Assembly: GCF_947504215.1 (NCBI RefSeq)
Contig: NZ_CANNGO010000016.1
Location: 1-64,000, forward strand
Origin: an uncultured Ruegeria sp.
Lineage (GTDB): Bacteria > Pseudomonadota > Alphaproteobacteria > Rhodobacterales > Rhodobacteraceae
Direction of reading: 5' to 3'
Length of the DNA stretch: 64,000 nucleotides
The position numbers and the translations under genes were made by a program. Every line of letters begins with the position of its first letter. Position 1 is the first letter of the stretch. The notes beneath the pieces are model-generated. The model was given only the letters and a program-made list of their open reading frames with translations, was not told the origin of the DNA and searched no databases. Of the stretch, positions 1-8,775 are shown piece by piece.

Positions 1-171
1 CGCGTCCGATATTTCATCTCTCACACTCCATCTTTCCAAAAAGAATAAAGTGTTGCGCTCACCCGTTGAAACCGCCGGACAAAGCCGCCGTTCATTACCG
101 GTCGTTTAACGCGCAGGTCGAATCACGTTAGAGTTGGAAGTACTAGTATTCCAGTGAAGGAGTATCGAACA

Positions 172-969
172 ATGCCGTTAGTTTTTCTCATTGCAGTTTT
201 GTCACTTCTCGCCACTTTTTCATATTTGACGCCTTTGAGCGCCCGACAGCTCCCCGGTTACCACTTTGCAGCCAAAGTCCCTCATGCACACACAAAATCC
301 AAGGAGCAAGTTAGAGCAGGGAAATGGTCTCAACGGTTTGAAGTGCGTGCAGGTGACTGTGGTTCAGACCAAGGGTGGAATGATTGCAGTTCGGATCGTG
401 AAAGGTCGGAGATTACTCTGCAAAAACGTTGGACCTATGGAACGGATCAGTGGATCGGATTTAGCGTATTCTTACCGAAGGACTTCAAAACAAGCGACAG
501 AGTTAGAACTACAGTCGGGCAGATTCATCAAAAGGGCGGTCCGAGCGGAGAAGCTGGCGGCTTCAAGTCCAATCCCCCTGTTGTACAACAGGAAATGAAA
601 GGCAATCAGTACTTTGCTAAAGTCCATATTTTGTCTGGAGACTCTAAAAACGTGAGAAATTCTGACAAAAGATTTGAGCTGGCTTCTATTTCTGCCATGA
701 GGGGTAGGTGGACTGATGTTGTCTTGCATTTTGACACTAAGGGCGACGACGAAGTTCTTGAAGTTTACATCAACGGGCAAAGAAAAGCCTACATAAGCGA
801 TTGGTTAAAATTTCGACCAAAAAACTACTCGTTCAAATACGGTATCTACAGGTCATTCGTGAGCCGAAACAATGGACCAATGCCTACCCAAGTCATTTTT
901 TTTGATGAAGTAAGGATGGGAAACAAGCATTCCAAAGTGCAGGTGAATACCAGGCGCCCTACGGACTAG
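172..969 (+). CDS. secreted heparin-lyase-I-like polysaccharide lyase family protein
   Basis: A 265-residue exported protein that probably binds or cleaves an acidic polysaccharide. The ATG at 172 is preferred over the in-frame GTG at 154 because AAGGAG lies at 157-162 with good spacing. The N-terminus (about residues 1-26) is a hydrophobic signal peptide ending near LSA. The mature part has the pattern I associate with the Polysacc_lyase (heparin lyase I, jelly-roll) family: an RSEI-type strand near residue 85, WIGFSVFLPKDF, the GQIHQKGG segment, and a late FFDEVRMG strand. Base composition is more AT-rich than the neighbours and it stands alone, which suggests an acquired gene. The substrate cannot be read from sequence; a non-enzymatic carbohydrate-binding role is possible. 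Confidence 0.75.
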   Translation: MPLVFLIAVLSLLATFSYLTPLSARQLPGYHFAAKVPHAHTKSKEQVRAGKWSQRFEVRAGDCGSDQGWNDCSSDRERSEITLQKRWTYGTDQWIGFSVFLPKDFKTSDRVRTTVGQIHQKGGPSGEAGGFKSNPPVVQQEMKGNQYFAKVHILSGDSKNVRNSDKRFELASISAMRGRWTDVVLHFDTKGDDEVLEVYINGQRKAYISDWLKFRPKNYSFKYGIYRSFVSRNNGPMPTQVIFFDEVRMGNKHSKVQVNTRRPTD

Positions 970-1223
970 ACTAAATAGGACATTTTTGGCCCGGTCAGAT
1001 ATGCGCATGTAGCTGCTGGGGTCCTTCGGCCTCATTGAGGCTTCTCAGTACAGCATGTGCCCCAATGGGCTCGCAGCGGACGTTGCGCCAGAAGACTGGG
1101 TACGTAGACTGCATCCAGCGAAGGACTCTGTTTCTGTTGCGCACTGGACTCAGAGTGTTCGGCATAACAGTTCCGAAGTCTGTTTGCGCTCTGCAAGTGA
1201 CGAAAGAAAGTGAGAGATCTCCT

Positions 1224-1718
1224 ATGGTATGTCCCAAACCTCCGTATGCAGGCGCCTGCCTTTGTGGTGCTGTGCGGGTCAAAGTGACCGCGTCGCCGCT
1301 TTTGACCCTGGCGTGCCATTGTCGCGATTGTCATAAATTCAGCGCGAGCGCGTATTCTCTCACAACGATGTTTCCAAGTGACAGTTTTTCTTACACTGGC
1401 GAAGTGATCAAAGGCGGTCGCCATTCAAGCGGACGGACGCACTATTTTTGTGCGTCGTGCCTGAATTTCATCTATTCCCGGATTGAAGGGGCGGATTGGC
1501 GGGTTAACCTGCGGACGTCAGTGCTGGACCGAGCCGCGTCGTTCGAACCGTTCGTGGAATTGATGACTGATGAAAAGATGCCTTGGGTGGATGTGCCCGT
1601 CGCTCACAGTTTCTCTCAGTTTCCTCAGTCACTCGACGACTTACAAATGCTTCTGGATGGCTACGCCGAGTGGTGGCAGAGGAGCGGAGGAACAGATGAG
1701 CCAACGCGGCGATCATAG
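1224..1718 (+). CDS. GFA-family (glutathione-dependent formaldehyde-activating enzyme-like) zinc protein
   Basis: A 164-residue protein of the GFA / CENP-V fold. The cysteine pattern is typical: C12 and C14 (ACLCGAV), C31, C33 and C36 (CHCRDC), and C76 and C79 (FCASC), which in family members hold structural and catalytic zinc. The ATG at 1224 is chosen because a purine-rich GAAAGAAAGTGAGAGA stretch precedes it and the family's N-terminal Cys motif follows at once; the upstream in-frame extension to 1035 has no family similarity. Most GFA relatives have unknown substrates, and involvement in glutathione-formaldehyde chemistry is only a family label. The usual FCxxCG(T/S) end is FCASCLN here, a small departure. 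No operon partner is visible. Confidence 0.82.
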   Translation: MVCPKPPYAGACLCGAVRVKVTASPLLTLACHCRDCHKFSASAYSLTTMFPSDSFSYTGEVIKGGRHSSGRTHYFCASCLNFIYSRIEGADWRVNLRTSVLDRAASFEPFVELMTDEKMPWVDVPVAHSFSQFPQSLDDLQMLLDGYAEWWQRSGGTDEPTRRS

Positions 1719-1902
1719 CCACCGGCCATCCCATATACGGCATTGGTCAATTTAGGCTTGGAATTGGCATTATGTCGTTTCCGGAGCAAGGCGGGCTGAC
1801 GTGTGTTGCGCACGTAAGCTGATCGCTTGCGCCTGAGGGGCGGGATTGCTATCTCGGCCCAAGCCCGATGAAATTGATCGGGAAAGGCAAGGGGGTCCAT
1901 TG

Positions 1903-2988
1903 GTGACAGAGAACGCAGCTCCTCCTCGGTTGGAAATTCGAAATCTGGTCGCCCGGTATGATGGGCGGGTCGTGGTGGATGATGTTTCCCTGACCGTGCA
2001 GGCGGGGCAGGTGACCTGTTTGCTGGGCCCGTCTGGTTGCGGAAAGTCCACGACGCTGCGAATGATCGCGGGTGTCGAGATGCAGGAAAGCGGCCAGATC
2101 TACGTCGATGGCAAGCTGATTTGCGACACGGTGTTTCGGGTGCCGCCCGAGCGGCGGGAAATTGGCTTGATGTTTCAGGACTTTGCCCTGTTCCCGCATC
2201 TGAGCGTAGCCAACAACGTGGCGTTTGGCCTTAAGGGCAGTAAAGACGAAAAACGCGCCCGGGTGGAACAGCTGTTGGCCAAGGTCGATCTGATGCGCTT
2301 CATCGACGGGTTTCCGCATCACCTGTCGGGGGGCGAGCAGCAGCGTGTCGCGCTGGCCCGTGCGCTGGCCCCGCGTCCACGCATCATGCTGATGGACGAG
2401 CCCTTCTCGGGGCTCGATAACCGTTTGCGCGATGGTATCCGTGACGAAACGCTGGCAATCCTTAAGGAAGAAGACGCTGCTGTTCTGCTGGTCACGCACG
2501 AACCGGAAGAGGCGATGCGCATGGCCGATGAGATTGCGTTGATGCGGGGCGGGCGTATCGTGCAGCAAGGCGCGCCCTACAATGTGTACACACGCCCCGC
2601 GGATAAAGCTGCGGTCTCATTTTTCAGCGATGTCAACGTGTTGCGATCGCAAGTTAACGGGGCATTGGCCGAGACACCTTTTGGTCAATTCCTGGCGCCA
2701 GGGGTTCCGGATGAAACAGATGTCGAGATTGTCTTTCGCCCGCAACATATCAAGCTGGATTTCGACCGTAACGGCAAAGGTCCCCTGCCGACGGCCACGG
2801 ACGGAGTTGCCGCACGCGGTGTTGTCGAGCGGGCCCGGTTTTTAGGCAATGAAAGCCTCGTCGAGTTCCGCATGGACTATGACGGCTCGATCCTAAGGGC
2901 AACGGTTCCGAACGTGTTCGTTCCGGGTCCGGGGAGGGTCATGTGGCTAACCATTCGACGTGACAGGTGTTTTGTATTTCCGGTCTGA
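1903..2988 (+). CDS. ABC transporter ATP-binding protein (FbpC/PotA-like), orphan
   Basis: A 361-residue importer-type ATPase. Visible motifs in order: Walker A GPSGCGKST, Q-loop FQDFALFPH, signature LSGGEQQRVALARAL, Walker B IMLMDEP, switch His in VTHEPEEA. A C-terminal extension of roughly 130 residues fits a TOBE-like regulatory domain as in Fe3+, sulfate or polyamine importers. The GTG at 1903 is preferred over the in-frame TTG at 1846 because a purine-rich AAGGCAAGGGGG stretch sits just upstream and the family N-terminus begins here. No permease or binding-protein gene adjoins it in this window, so it either serves a distant system or has lost its partners. Substrate unknown; ferric iron is the best guess by resemblance. 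Confidence 0.85.
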   Translation: MTENAAPPRLEIRNLVARYDGRVVVDDVSLTVQAGQVTCLLGPSGCGKSTTLRMIAGVEMQESGQIYVDGKLICDTVFRVPPERREIGLMFQDFALFPHLSVANNVAFGLKGSKDEKRARVEQLLAKVDLMRFIDGFPHHLSGGEQQRVALARALAPRPRIMLMDEPFSGLDNRLRDGIRDETLAILKEEDAAVLLVTHEPEEAMRMADEIALMRGGRIVQQGAPYNVYTRPADKAAVSFFSDVNVLRSQVNGALAETPFGQFLAPGVPDETDVEIVFRPQHIKLDFDRNGKGPLPTATDGVAARGVVERARFLGNESLVEFRMDYDGSILRATVPNVFVPGPGRVMWLTIRRDRCFVFPV

Positions 2989-3109
2989 CAGGGTTTGCCC
3001 CGCAGTTTCCAACTAAGTGGTGCGCGAAAGCCGCAGATTGTGGCGGCGCGTCGCTTGCTGCAACGCGGTGGCGCGTCTATCAAGGGCCAAACGCGGGGGT
3101 GGAACGGGC

Positions 3110-3892
3110 ATGCGTATTCTTCTGACCAACGATGATGGGATTAACGCTCCGGGGTTGATCACGCTCGAGGCGATTGCAGCGGATCTGGCCGGACCCGACG
3201 GTGAGGTCTGGGTGGTTGCACCGGCATTCGAGCAATCGGGCGTTGGGCATTGCATCAGCTATACCCATCCCATGATGGTCGCAAAACTGGGGGACCGCCG
3301 ATTTGCCGCCGAAGGCTCACCCGCGGATTGCGTTTTGGCCGGGTTGCACGACGTGATGACCGAATGCCCGCCGGATCTGGTGTTGTCAGGGGTGAACCGG
3401 GGCAACAACTCGGCCGAAAACACGCTGTATTCGGGGACAATCGGTGGCGCGATGGAGGCCGCTTTGCAAGGTGTGCCCGCAATCGCCCTGTCGCAGTATT
3501 TCGGACCGCGTAATCTGGGTTTGGAAGACCCGTTCGAGGCCGCCAAGCGGTTTGGCGCCGATCTCGTGCGCCGCATTTTGGACGCCACACCAGACGAGCA
3601 GGGCGATTACAGGCTGTTCTACAACGTGAACTTTCCACCGGTTCCGGCCGATGAAGTGTTGGGCACTCGTGTCGCGCCGCAGGGCTATCGCAAGGATACC
3701 CGCTTTTCGGTCGAGCCGCACAGCTCGCCTTCGGGGCGACGGTTTCTCTGGATTAAGGGCGGATACCAGCACAACCCAACCGCGCCGGGAACAGATGCCG
3801 CCGTCAATCTAGAGGGCTATATCTCGGTCACACCGATGCGTGCTGACCTGACGGCCTATGATACGCTGGAGGCGTTGAAGTCGATCGAATGA
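3110..3892 (+). CDS. surE: 5'/3'-nucleotidase SurE
   Basis: A 260-residue metal-dependent nucleoside monophosphate phosphatase of the SurE family, at the usual family length. The N-terminus [10 protein letters not shown] carries the metal-binding N7-D8-D9. Further family motifs follow: S43 in EQSG, the SGVNRGNN block and [10 protein letters not shown]. The ATG at 3110 is selected because the conserved N-terminus starts there and a G-rich ribosome site precedes it; the upstream in-frame extension to 3017 is not conserved. The stop overlaps the pcm start as ATGA, so the two are translationally coupled. SurE with Pcm is a classic stress-survival pair that deals with damaged nucleotides and proteins in stationary phase. 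Confidence 0.97.
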   Translation: MRILLTNDDGINAPGLITLEAIAADLAGPDGEVWVVAPAFEQSGVGHCISYTHPMMVAKLGDRRFAAEGSPADCVLAGLHDVMTECPPDLVLSGVNRGNNSAENTLYSGTIGGAMEAALQGVPAIALSQYFGPRNLGLEDPFEAAKRFGADLVRRILDATPDEQGDYRLFYNVNFPPVPADEVLGTRVAPQGYRKDTRFSVEPHSSPSGRRFLWIKGGYQHNPTAPGTDAAVNLEGYISVTPMRADLTAYDTLEALKSIE

Positions 3893-4539
3893 GCGGACTG
3901 GACCCAGAAACAGTGATGCAATTCCTGTTCGCCCTACGCAAGCGGGGCGTGACAGATGCGCGTGTTCTGGCTGCGATGGAAAAGGTTGACCGGGGCCGGT
4001 TTGTTACTGGCCTGTTCGCGGACCGGGCCTACGAAGATATGCCACTGCCCATCGCATGTGGTCAGACGATCAGCCAGCCTTCAGTTGTGGGGTTGATGAC
4101 GCAGGCTCTGGATGTGCGCCCACGCGACACGGTGCTAGAGATTGGCACCGGGTCGGGGTATCAGGCAGCCGTCCTGTCCAAGCTGGCGCGCCGTGTCTAC
4201 ACAGTCGAGCGTCATCGGCGTTTGGTAAACGAAACCGGCAAGCTGTTCAGCGAAATGGGGCTGACCAATATCACTTCGATGTTGTCAGATGGATCCTATG
4301 GTTTGCCCGAGCAGGCGCCGTTTGACCGGATCATTGTAACAGCCGCCGCCGAGGACCCGCCAGGACCGCTCTTGGCGCAGCTTAAAATCGGGGGTATCAT
4401 GGTGCTACCCGTGGGACAGTCGGATGCGGTGCAGCAGCTTATTAAGGTGACGCGTACCGAGGACGGTCTGGACTATGACGAATTAACGTCTGTTCGTTTT
4501 GTGCCTCTGCTTGAGGGGCTTGGGAAGGACGAGACGTAA
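3889..4539 (+). CDS. pcm: protein-L-isoaspartate O-methyltransferase
   Basis: A 216-residue SAM-dependent methyltransferase that repairs isoaspartyl residues in ageing proteins. Motif [13 protein letters not shown], lies at about residues 83-94 and binds SAM; the family substrate-side block [17 protein letters not shown] precedes it at 51-67. Length matches the bacterial family. Its ATG overlaps the surE stop by four bases, and a LysM/LytM lipoprotein gene follows 59 bp later in the same direction, so surE-pcm-lipoprotein probably form one transcript as in the gammaproteobacterial surE-pcm-nlpD cluster. Confidence 0.97.
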   Translation: MSGLDPETVMQFLFALRKRGVTDARVLAAMEKVDRGRFVTGLFADRAYEDMPLPIACGQTISQPSVVGLMTQALDVRPRDTVLEIGTGSGYQAAVLSKLARRVYTVERHRRLVNETGKLFSEMGLTNITSMLSDGSYGLPEQAPFDRIIVTAAAEDPPGPLLAQLKIGGIMVLPVGQSDAVQQLIKVTRTEDGLDYDELTSVRFVPLLEGLGKDET

Positions 4540-4598
4540 AGGACGTATCGAATTGGTCGCCGGAACCCCGGAAAACAGGGGCAGGCGTTGAGGACAAA

Positions 4599-5771
4599 AT
4601 GATGAGAGCAGTTTCCAAATCAGCGATACGCCGCTGTGCGACAGGGGTTGCCGCACTGGCGGTCTTGGCCGGGTGCGAAGGTCCGTTGGACTATGATCTG
4701 CGCGGTGAAGTCGGCGGATTTTCGACATCGCCAGCCGCGCTATCCGCAACCGCCAACAGGCCAGCGCCGGATGGGCGTGGCGTTATCACCTATCCCAACT
4801 ATCAGGTTGCCGTTGCCCGCCGGGGTGACACGGTTGCAGATGTGGCCGCCCGTGTGGGCCTGCCCGGAGGGGAACTGGCCCGGTTCAATGGCCTGCAACC
4901 CAATGACGGGCTGCGTGATGGCGAAATCCTCGCCCTGCCGCGATCGGTCGGCGGTGCGAGTGGGGTAGACATTGCCACAATTGCTGGCACAGCGATTGAT
5001 CAGGCACCCGATTCTAGCGGTGTTCAGACGACGACATTGGAGCCCGCCAAGCCAAAAGCCACCACGGCGCCCGTGCAGCCCGGTCCAGAGCCGACGCGAC
5101 ATAAAGTGAAACGTGGCGAAACCGCCTATACGATTTCGCGCCTGTACAACGTACCGGTCGAGTCGCTGGCCGAGTGGAACGGGCTGGGGCCCGATTTCGC
5201 AATCCGGGAAGGGCAGTACCTGCTTATTCCCGTCAAGGACCAGGCGGCCCCTCGGCAAACCGCTGCGGCTGCTCCGGTTGCTGCGACCGAGGTGACTCAG
5301 CCGGGACAGGGCTCACCCACACCGACGCCGCCTAGTGCGACACAACCATTGCCGGAAGAAAAGATTGAGGCGGCTGAGGCGCCGGATGTCACAGCCGAGG
5401 CGCCCAGCAATTCCACCGGATCAGGGGCGTTGTCTCTGCCTGTGTCGGGTAAGATCATTCGGACCTACGACAAGGGCAAGAACGAAGGCATCGATATCGC
5501 AGCTGCCCCAGGGACCTCGGTTGAAGCGGCCGAAGCAGGAACAGTTGCGGCCATCACGGCGGATGCAGACCAAGTGCCAATCATAGTGGTCAAGCACACC
5601 AACGATCTGCTGACCGTTTACGCCAATGTTGAAGGCATCACCGTCAAAAAGGGTGATCGGGTTCGGCGCGGTCAAAAGATTGCTGCGCTGCGCGGTGGCG
5701 ACAATGCCTATGTACACTTCGAAGTGCGCAAGGGCTTTGAATCTGTCGATCCCGAGCCATATCTGAAGTGA
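4599..5771 (+). CDS. NlpD-like outer-membrane lipoprotein with two LysM domains and a degenerate LytM (M23) domain
   Basis: A 390-residue lipoprotein with lipobox LAGC (lipidated Cys at 26). Two LysM peptidoglycan-binding modules lie at about 67-114 and 166-211, joined by Pro/Ala-rich linkers, followed by an M23/LytM domain at about 279-390. Two metal-binding positions of active M23 enzymes look changed: the first His is Glu296 in NEGIDIA, and the HxH-type loop has YANV instead of YAH. His373 in HFEVR remains. That pattern matches NlpD/EnvC-type activators, which switch on cell-wall amidases rather than cut murein. The position behind surE-pcm mirrors the nlpD context. Role in daughter-cell separation is inferred. 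Confidence 0.88.
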   Translation: MMRAVSKSAIRRCATGVAALAVLAGCEGPLDYDLRGEVGGFSTSPAALSATANRPAPDGRGVITYPNYQVAVARRGDTVADVAARVGLPGGELARFNGLQPNDGLRDGEILALPRSVGGASGVDIATIAGTAIDQAPDSSGVQTTTLEPAKPKATTAPVQPGPEPTRHKVKRGETAYTISRLYNVPVESLAEWNGLGPDFAIREGQYLLIPVKDQAAPRQTAAAAPVAATEVTQPGQGSPTPTPPSATQPLPEEKIEAAEAPDVTAEAPSNSTGSGALSLPVSGKIIRTYDKGKNEGIDIAAAPGTSVEAAEAGTVAAITADADQVPIIVVKHTNDLLTVYANVEGITVKKGDRVRRGQKIAALRGGDNAYVHFEVRKGFESVDPEPYLK

Positions 5772-5832
5772 TCTCGGTGCCGCCCGTACCCGGCCATCTC
5801 GCTGATAAAGCTTCGAAGAATATCACGCGGTA

Positions 5833-6504
5833 TCAGGCGGTTGGGTCATAGTCACTCAACTGTTTTCCGGGCTCGTCCGCAAAGACTTCGGGCATAGGTG
5901 TGACGGTTTCGATCAGGTCGATACGGAAGACGCGAAAGCCATCTCGCAATTCGCACCAGGCGGTCAGCGTCCAAACTCGCCCCCAGTATTCCATATGGAG
6001 GGGGCGGATCACGCGATCTGTCAGAACACCGTCGATACGGCGATAGGACAAGCGTAGTTTTTGACGGGATTTGATCGCCGCTCGGATCGGGGCCATATGG
6101 GCCAGCCCACGCGCGGCATCTGCAAAGGGATAGACGGCGAATTTCCAGGTATCGGCCTCAGCCACGACCTGTGTCGGCAGCACAGCATCGATCTTGTCGG
6201 CAAGCGACCCCGCAGCTGCCTTTAGGTCGGGATCAGCTGCCTCGGCCACAATGGCCATGCCAAGATTCAGCGCTTCAAGCTCGGCGGGTGTCAGGTTCAG
6301 GGGGGGCAGGGTGATCTGCTCGCGCACCATATATCCCACACCACGTTCGCCCTCGACCGGAACGCCCGAAGCAACCAACGTGTCCATGTCGCGATAGATA
6401 GTGCGGACCGACACCTCAAGCCGGTCCGCAATGTCCTGCGCGCGGTGTAATTTGCCGTCACGCAGGATCTGAATGATATCAAACAGTCGATCAGTGCGGC
6501 GCAT
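5833..6504 (-). CDS. YafY-type helix-turn-helix regulator with WYL domain
   Basis: A 223-residue transcription factor. Residues 1-60 form an HTH_11/DeoR-like winged helix (AQDIADRLEVSVRTIYRDM), and about 135-205 form a WYL ligand-sensing domain (LSYRRIDGVLTDRVIRPLHM then YWGRVWTLTAWC). It is preceded on the same strand by the small dimeric-barrel protein gene at 6535-6840, only 30 bp away, so the two probably share a transcript and the regulator probably controls it. A perfect inverted repeat at 6888-6911 upstream of the pair is a good operator candidate. Ligand unknown. Confidence 0.88.
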   Translation of the reverse strand: MRRTDRLFDIIQILRDGKLHRAQDIADRLEVSVRTIYRDMDTLVASGVPVEGERGVGYMVREQITLPPLNLTPAELEALNLGMAIVAEAADPDLKAAAGSLADKIDAVLPTQVVAEADTWKFAVYPFADAARGLAHMAPIRAAIKSRQKLRLSYRRIDGVLTDRVIRPLHMEYWGRVWTLTAWCELRDGFRVFRIDLIETVTPMPEVFADEPGKQLSDYDPTA

Positions 6505-6534
6505 TTACTTTCCTCGGGCGCGCCGCCCTGTCCG

Positions 6535-6840
6535 TTACGATGTCATATTCCATAGCACATGCTCATGTCTGACCTGAACGCTGTCTGGCTGCATAGTGGC
6601 CATCAGGGCCGGGGCAAAATCCTGTTCTGGAAACTTTGTGGCGGCATCTTTCGCGGACTGCATGTCCTGCCAAATCACATAGTCGGTCCATTGACCGTCC
6701 TCGCCCAGGCTGAGCTGACGGTGCATAAAGCCGGGCGCTGAACGCACGAAGCCTTCCGAGGCCTGACTGAGTTTCACGAAATCTTCCGAAGTGGTGCCAT
6801 TGGCCAGTTTGAATGTTACAATTTCTGCGACTTGGGTCAT
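6535..6840 (-). CDS. small dimeric alpha-beta-barrel (ABM/stress-responsive) family protein
   Basis: A 101-residue cytoplasmic protein. Its beginning MTQVAEIVTFKLANGTTSEDF, the GFMHRQLSLGEDGQWTDYVIW centre and the closing strand are typical of the ferredoxin-like dimeric alpha-beta barrel superfamily (antibiotic biosynthesis monooxygenase-like). The ribosome site CGGAGA lies upstream of the ATG. It is first in a two-gene unit with the WYL regulator, and this pairing with a YafY-type regulator suggests a ligand-induced detoxification or stress function. No catalytic residue can be assigned. Confidence 0.65.
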   Translation of the reverse strand: MTQVAEIVTFKLANGTTSEDFVKLSQASEGFVRSAPGFMHRQLSLGEDGQWTDYVIWQDMQSAKDAATKFPEQDFAPALMATMQPDSVQVRHEHVLWNMTS

Positions 6841-6887
6841 CTGAGTCTCCGTTGACTGGGTTTAGATGCCCTAGACCTAGCCACCAT

Positions 6888-6911
6888 CAACTGACATAAA
6901 CCTGTCAGTTG
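6888..6911. promoter_or_regulatory. perfect 9-bp inverted repeat, probable operator of the WYL regulator
   Basis: CAACTGACA and TGTCAGTTG are exact complements separated by six bases. The element sits 48 bp upstream of the start of the 6535-6840 gene that leads the WYL-regulator operon, in the interval divergent from tatA. TGACA...TGTCA-like symmetry is a plausible site for a dimeric HTH_11/WYL protein. Assignment to this regulator is inference from position. Confidence 0.5.
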
Positions 6912-7061
6912 GAAAAGGCGAGCCCTTAGAAAATGCCCAAACTCATCAATTTCGGGCCATCCAATGCCTCAGATCTCTTTCTGCAGAGCGCTTTGGGTCG
7001 TAAACACAACGCGAAAACAGATTTCCGGCGCGCGTAGCGTCGACGCACTAGGAGAAAAGAC

Positions 7062-7277
7062 ATGCTTAACAATATCGGTTTACCCGGCATCCTGCTCATC
7101 GCAGTTGTGGTTCTGGTCCTGTTTGGACGCGGAAAAATCAGTTCGCTGATGGGCGAAGTCGGCAAAGGCATCACTTCGTTCAAGAAGGGTGTTAAAGAAG
7201 GCGTGGAAGAGGGCGAACAGGAAGCCTCAGAACTGGCCAAGGACGTCACGCCGGAAACCGAAAAAGACAAGGTCTAA
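7062..7277 (+). CDS. tatA: Sec-independent protein translocase subunit TatA
   Basis: A 71-residue membrane protein: one N-terminal transmembrane helix ([14 protein letters not shown]), the hinge [16 protein letters not shown], then an amphipathic helix and a charged acidic/basic tail. This is the TatA architecture and normal length. An AGGAGA ribosome site precedes the ATG. It is first of tatA-tatB-tatC with a 6-bp gap to tatB. TatA oligomers form the pore through which folded twin-arginine substrates cross the inner membrane; one likely substrate, the SYLF protein at 43245-43817, is encoded in this window. Confidence 0.95.
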   Translation: MLNNIGLPGILLIAVVVLVLFGRGKISSLMGEVGKGITSFKKGVKEGVEEGEQEASELAKDVTPETEKDKV

Positions 7278-7283
7278 TTCCCA

Positions 7284-7742
7284 ATGTTTGATCTGGGCAT
7301 GACCGAGCTTCTGGTCATCGGCGTCGTCGCCCTGATTGTGGTCGGGCCAAAAGACTTGCCGGTGTTGTTCCGCAATGTTGGCCGATGGGTTGGCAAGGCG
7401 CGGGGCATGGCGCGTGAATTCAGCTCGGCGATGAACGATGCGGCTGATGAGGCCGGCGTGAATGAGATCAAAAAGGGGCTGAATGCCGCGACCAACCCGG
7501 TCGGGAGCGCGATGGACGGCGTGAAAGAGGCCGCGCAAGATATGGCCAAAAGCATCGATCCAACCAAGTTCGATCCAGACAGCGAAACTGGCAAGCTTGC
7601 GGCCGAACGGGCAGAACAGGCCAAGAAAATTCAGGCCACGACCGCCCGTGCTGCGGCCGAACGCAAGGCCAAAGAAGCTGCTGACGCACTGGCAAAGGCA
7701 GAAGAGGCCGAAGCCGCGCTGAACACTGAAAGCAAAACATGA
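7284..7742 (+). CDS. tatB: Sec-independent protein translocase subunit TatB
   Basis: A 152-residue protein. It begins [22 protein letters not shown] with the TatB-type transmembrane helix and Gly-Pro hinge, followed by a long amphipathic helix ([18 protein letters not shown]) and an Ala/Lys/Glu-rich coiled tail. With TatC it forms the receptor complex for twin-arginine signal peptides. The gene lies 6 bp behind tatA and its stop overlaps the tatC start by four bases (ATGA). Confidence 0.95.
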   Translation: MFDLGMTELLVIGVVALIVVGPKDLPVLFRNVGRWVGKARGMAREFSSAMNDAADEAGVNEIKKGLNAATNPVGSAMDGVKEAAQDMAKSIDPTKFDPDSETGKLAAERAEQAKKIQATTARAAAERKAKEAADALAKAEEAEAALNTESKT

Positions 7743-8659
7743 GCAAGACCGACGAAATCGAGGATTCCTCGGCCCCTTTGATTGAACATCTGGCCGAACT
7801 GCGCACGCGGCTGATCCGGTCCGTCATCGCGTTTGTTATTGGCATCATCGTCGCGTTCACGGTGGCCGAACCGATCTTGCAATTTTTGGTGCAACCGATC
7901 GAGGCAACGCTGCGTGCCCTGGGTGATCCTGCGCCGACGCTGCAATATACGTCGCCTCAGGAATACTTGTTCACGCTGTTCAGGATCTCGATGGTGTTCG
8001 GGTTTGCGCTGGCGTTCCCGGTGATCTCGTACCAGTTGTGGCGCTTTGTGGCACCGGGGCTTTACAAGTCTGAAAAGGGTGCTTTCATGCCCTTTCTTGT
8101 CGCGTCACCGTTTATGTTCCTGCTGGGCGCATCCTTTGCGCAGTTTGTCGTTACGCCCTTGGCGATGCAGTTCTTTTTGGGCTTTGCAGATGTCAGCTCG
8201 ATTTTCGCCAACCTGCTGTCAGCGACAAGTGGCGATGTGCCTGAAGAAATCGTAGTTGTCCCTGAAACCGCTGAAGGCGTGAAAATCACCTTCTTTGGCA
8301 AGGTCAACGAGTCCTTGGACATCACACTCAAATTCATCATTGCGTTTGGCCTGTGTTTCCAGTTGCCAGTGTTGCTGACCCTTATGGGCAAAGCCGGGCT
8401 GGTCAGTGCCGAAGGCCTGGGCAGCGTTCGAAAATACGCGATGGTAGGCATCCTTGTCTTGGCTGCGCTGGTCACACCGCCAGATGTGATCACTCAGATC
8501 ATCCTGTTTGTCGTGGTCTATGGTCTGTACGAGGTCTCCATCTTCCTGGTGGCACGTGTCGAGAAGAAGCGCGAAGAAAAACTGCGTGCCGACGGTTATT
8601 ACGACGACGAAGCCGAGGCAGACGATGACCTGATGCAGGACTTCGAAGACGACAAGTAA
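7739..8659 (+). CDS. tatC: Sec-independent protein translocase subunit TatC
   Basis: A 306-residue polytopic protein with the six-helix TatC pattern. The N-terminal block [16 protein letters not shown], the conserved [18 protein letters not shown] loop and the [14 protein letters not shown] end are clear. There is an extra periplasmic stretch of roughly 30-40 residues (about 165-195) before [12 protein letters not shown], and a very acidic C-terminal tail (EDDK end). It binds the twin-arginine motif. A strong intrinsic terminator follows 21 bp after the stop, so it closes the operon. Confidence 0.97.
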   Translation: MSKTDEIEDSSAPLIEHLAELRTRLIRSVIAFVIGIIVAFTVAEPILQFLVQPIEATLRALGDPAPTLQYTSPQEYLFTLFRISMVFGFALAFPVISYQLWRFVAPGLYKSEKGAFMPFLVASPFMFLLGASFAQFVVTPLAMQFFLGFADVSSIFANLLSATSGDVPEEIVVVPETAEGVKITFFGKVNESLDITLKFIIAFGLCFQLPVLLTLMGKAGLVSAEGLGSVRKYAMVGILVLAALVTPPDVITQIILFVVVYGLYEVSIFLVARVEKKREEKLRADGYYDDEAEADDDLMQDFEDDK

Positions 8660-8679
8660 TGTGCTTGTGAAATTGGATC

Positions 8680-8708
8680 AGGCGCGCCCTTGTTTGGCGC
8701 GCCTTTTT
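8680..8708 (+). terminator. Rho-independent terminator after tatC
   Basis: AGGCGCGCC pairs perfectly with GGCGCGCCT across a 7-base loop, and a short T run follows directly. The hairpin starts about 20 bp past the tatC stop, so it ends the tatABC transcript. Confidence 0.9.
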
Positions 8709-8775
8709 CATGTGCAGCCCTTGTTGCGCGGGACGGAACATGATTGAAACCCTGCGAAATACTCCGGAGGAACCG

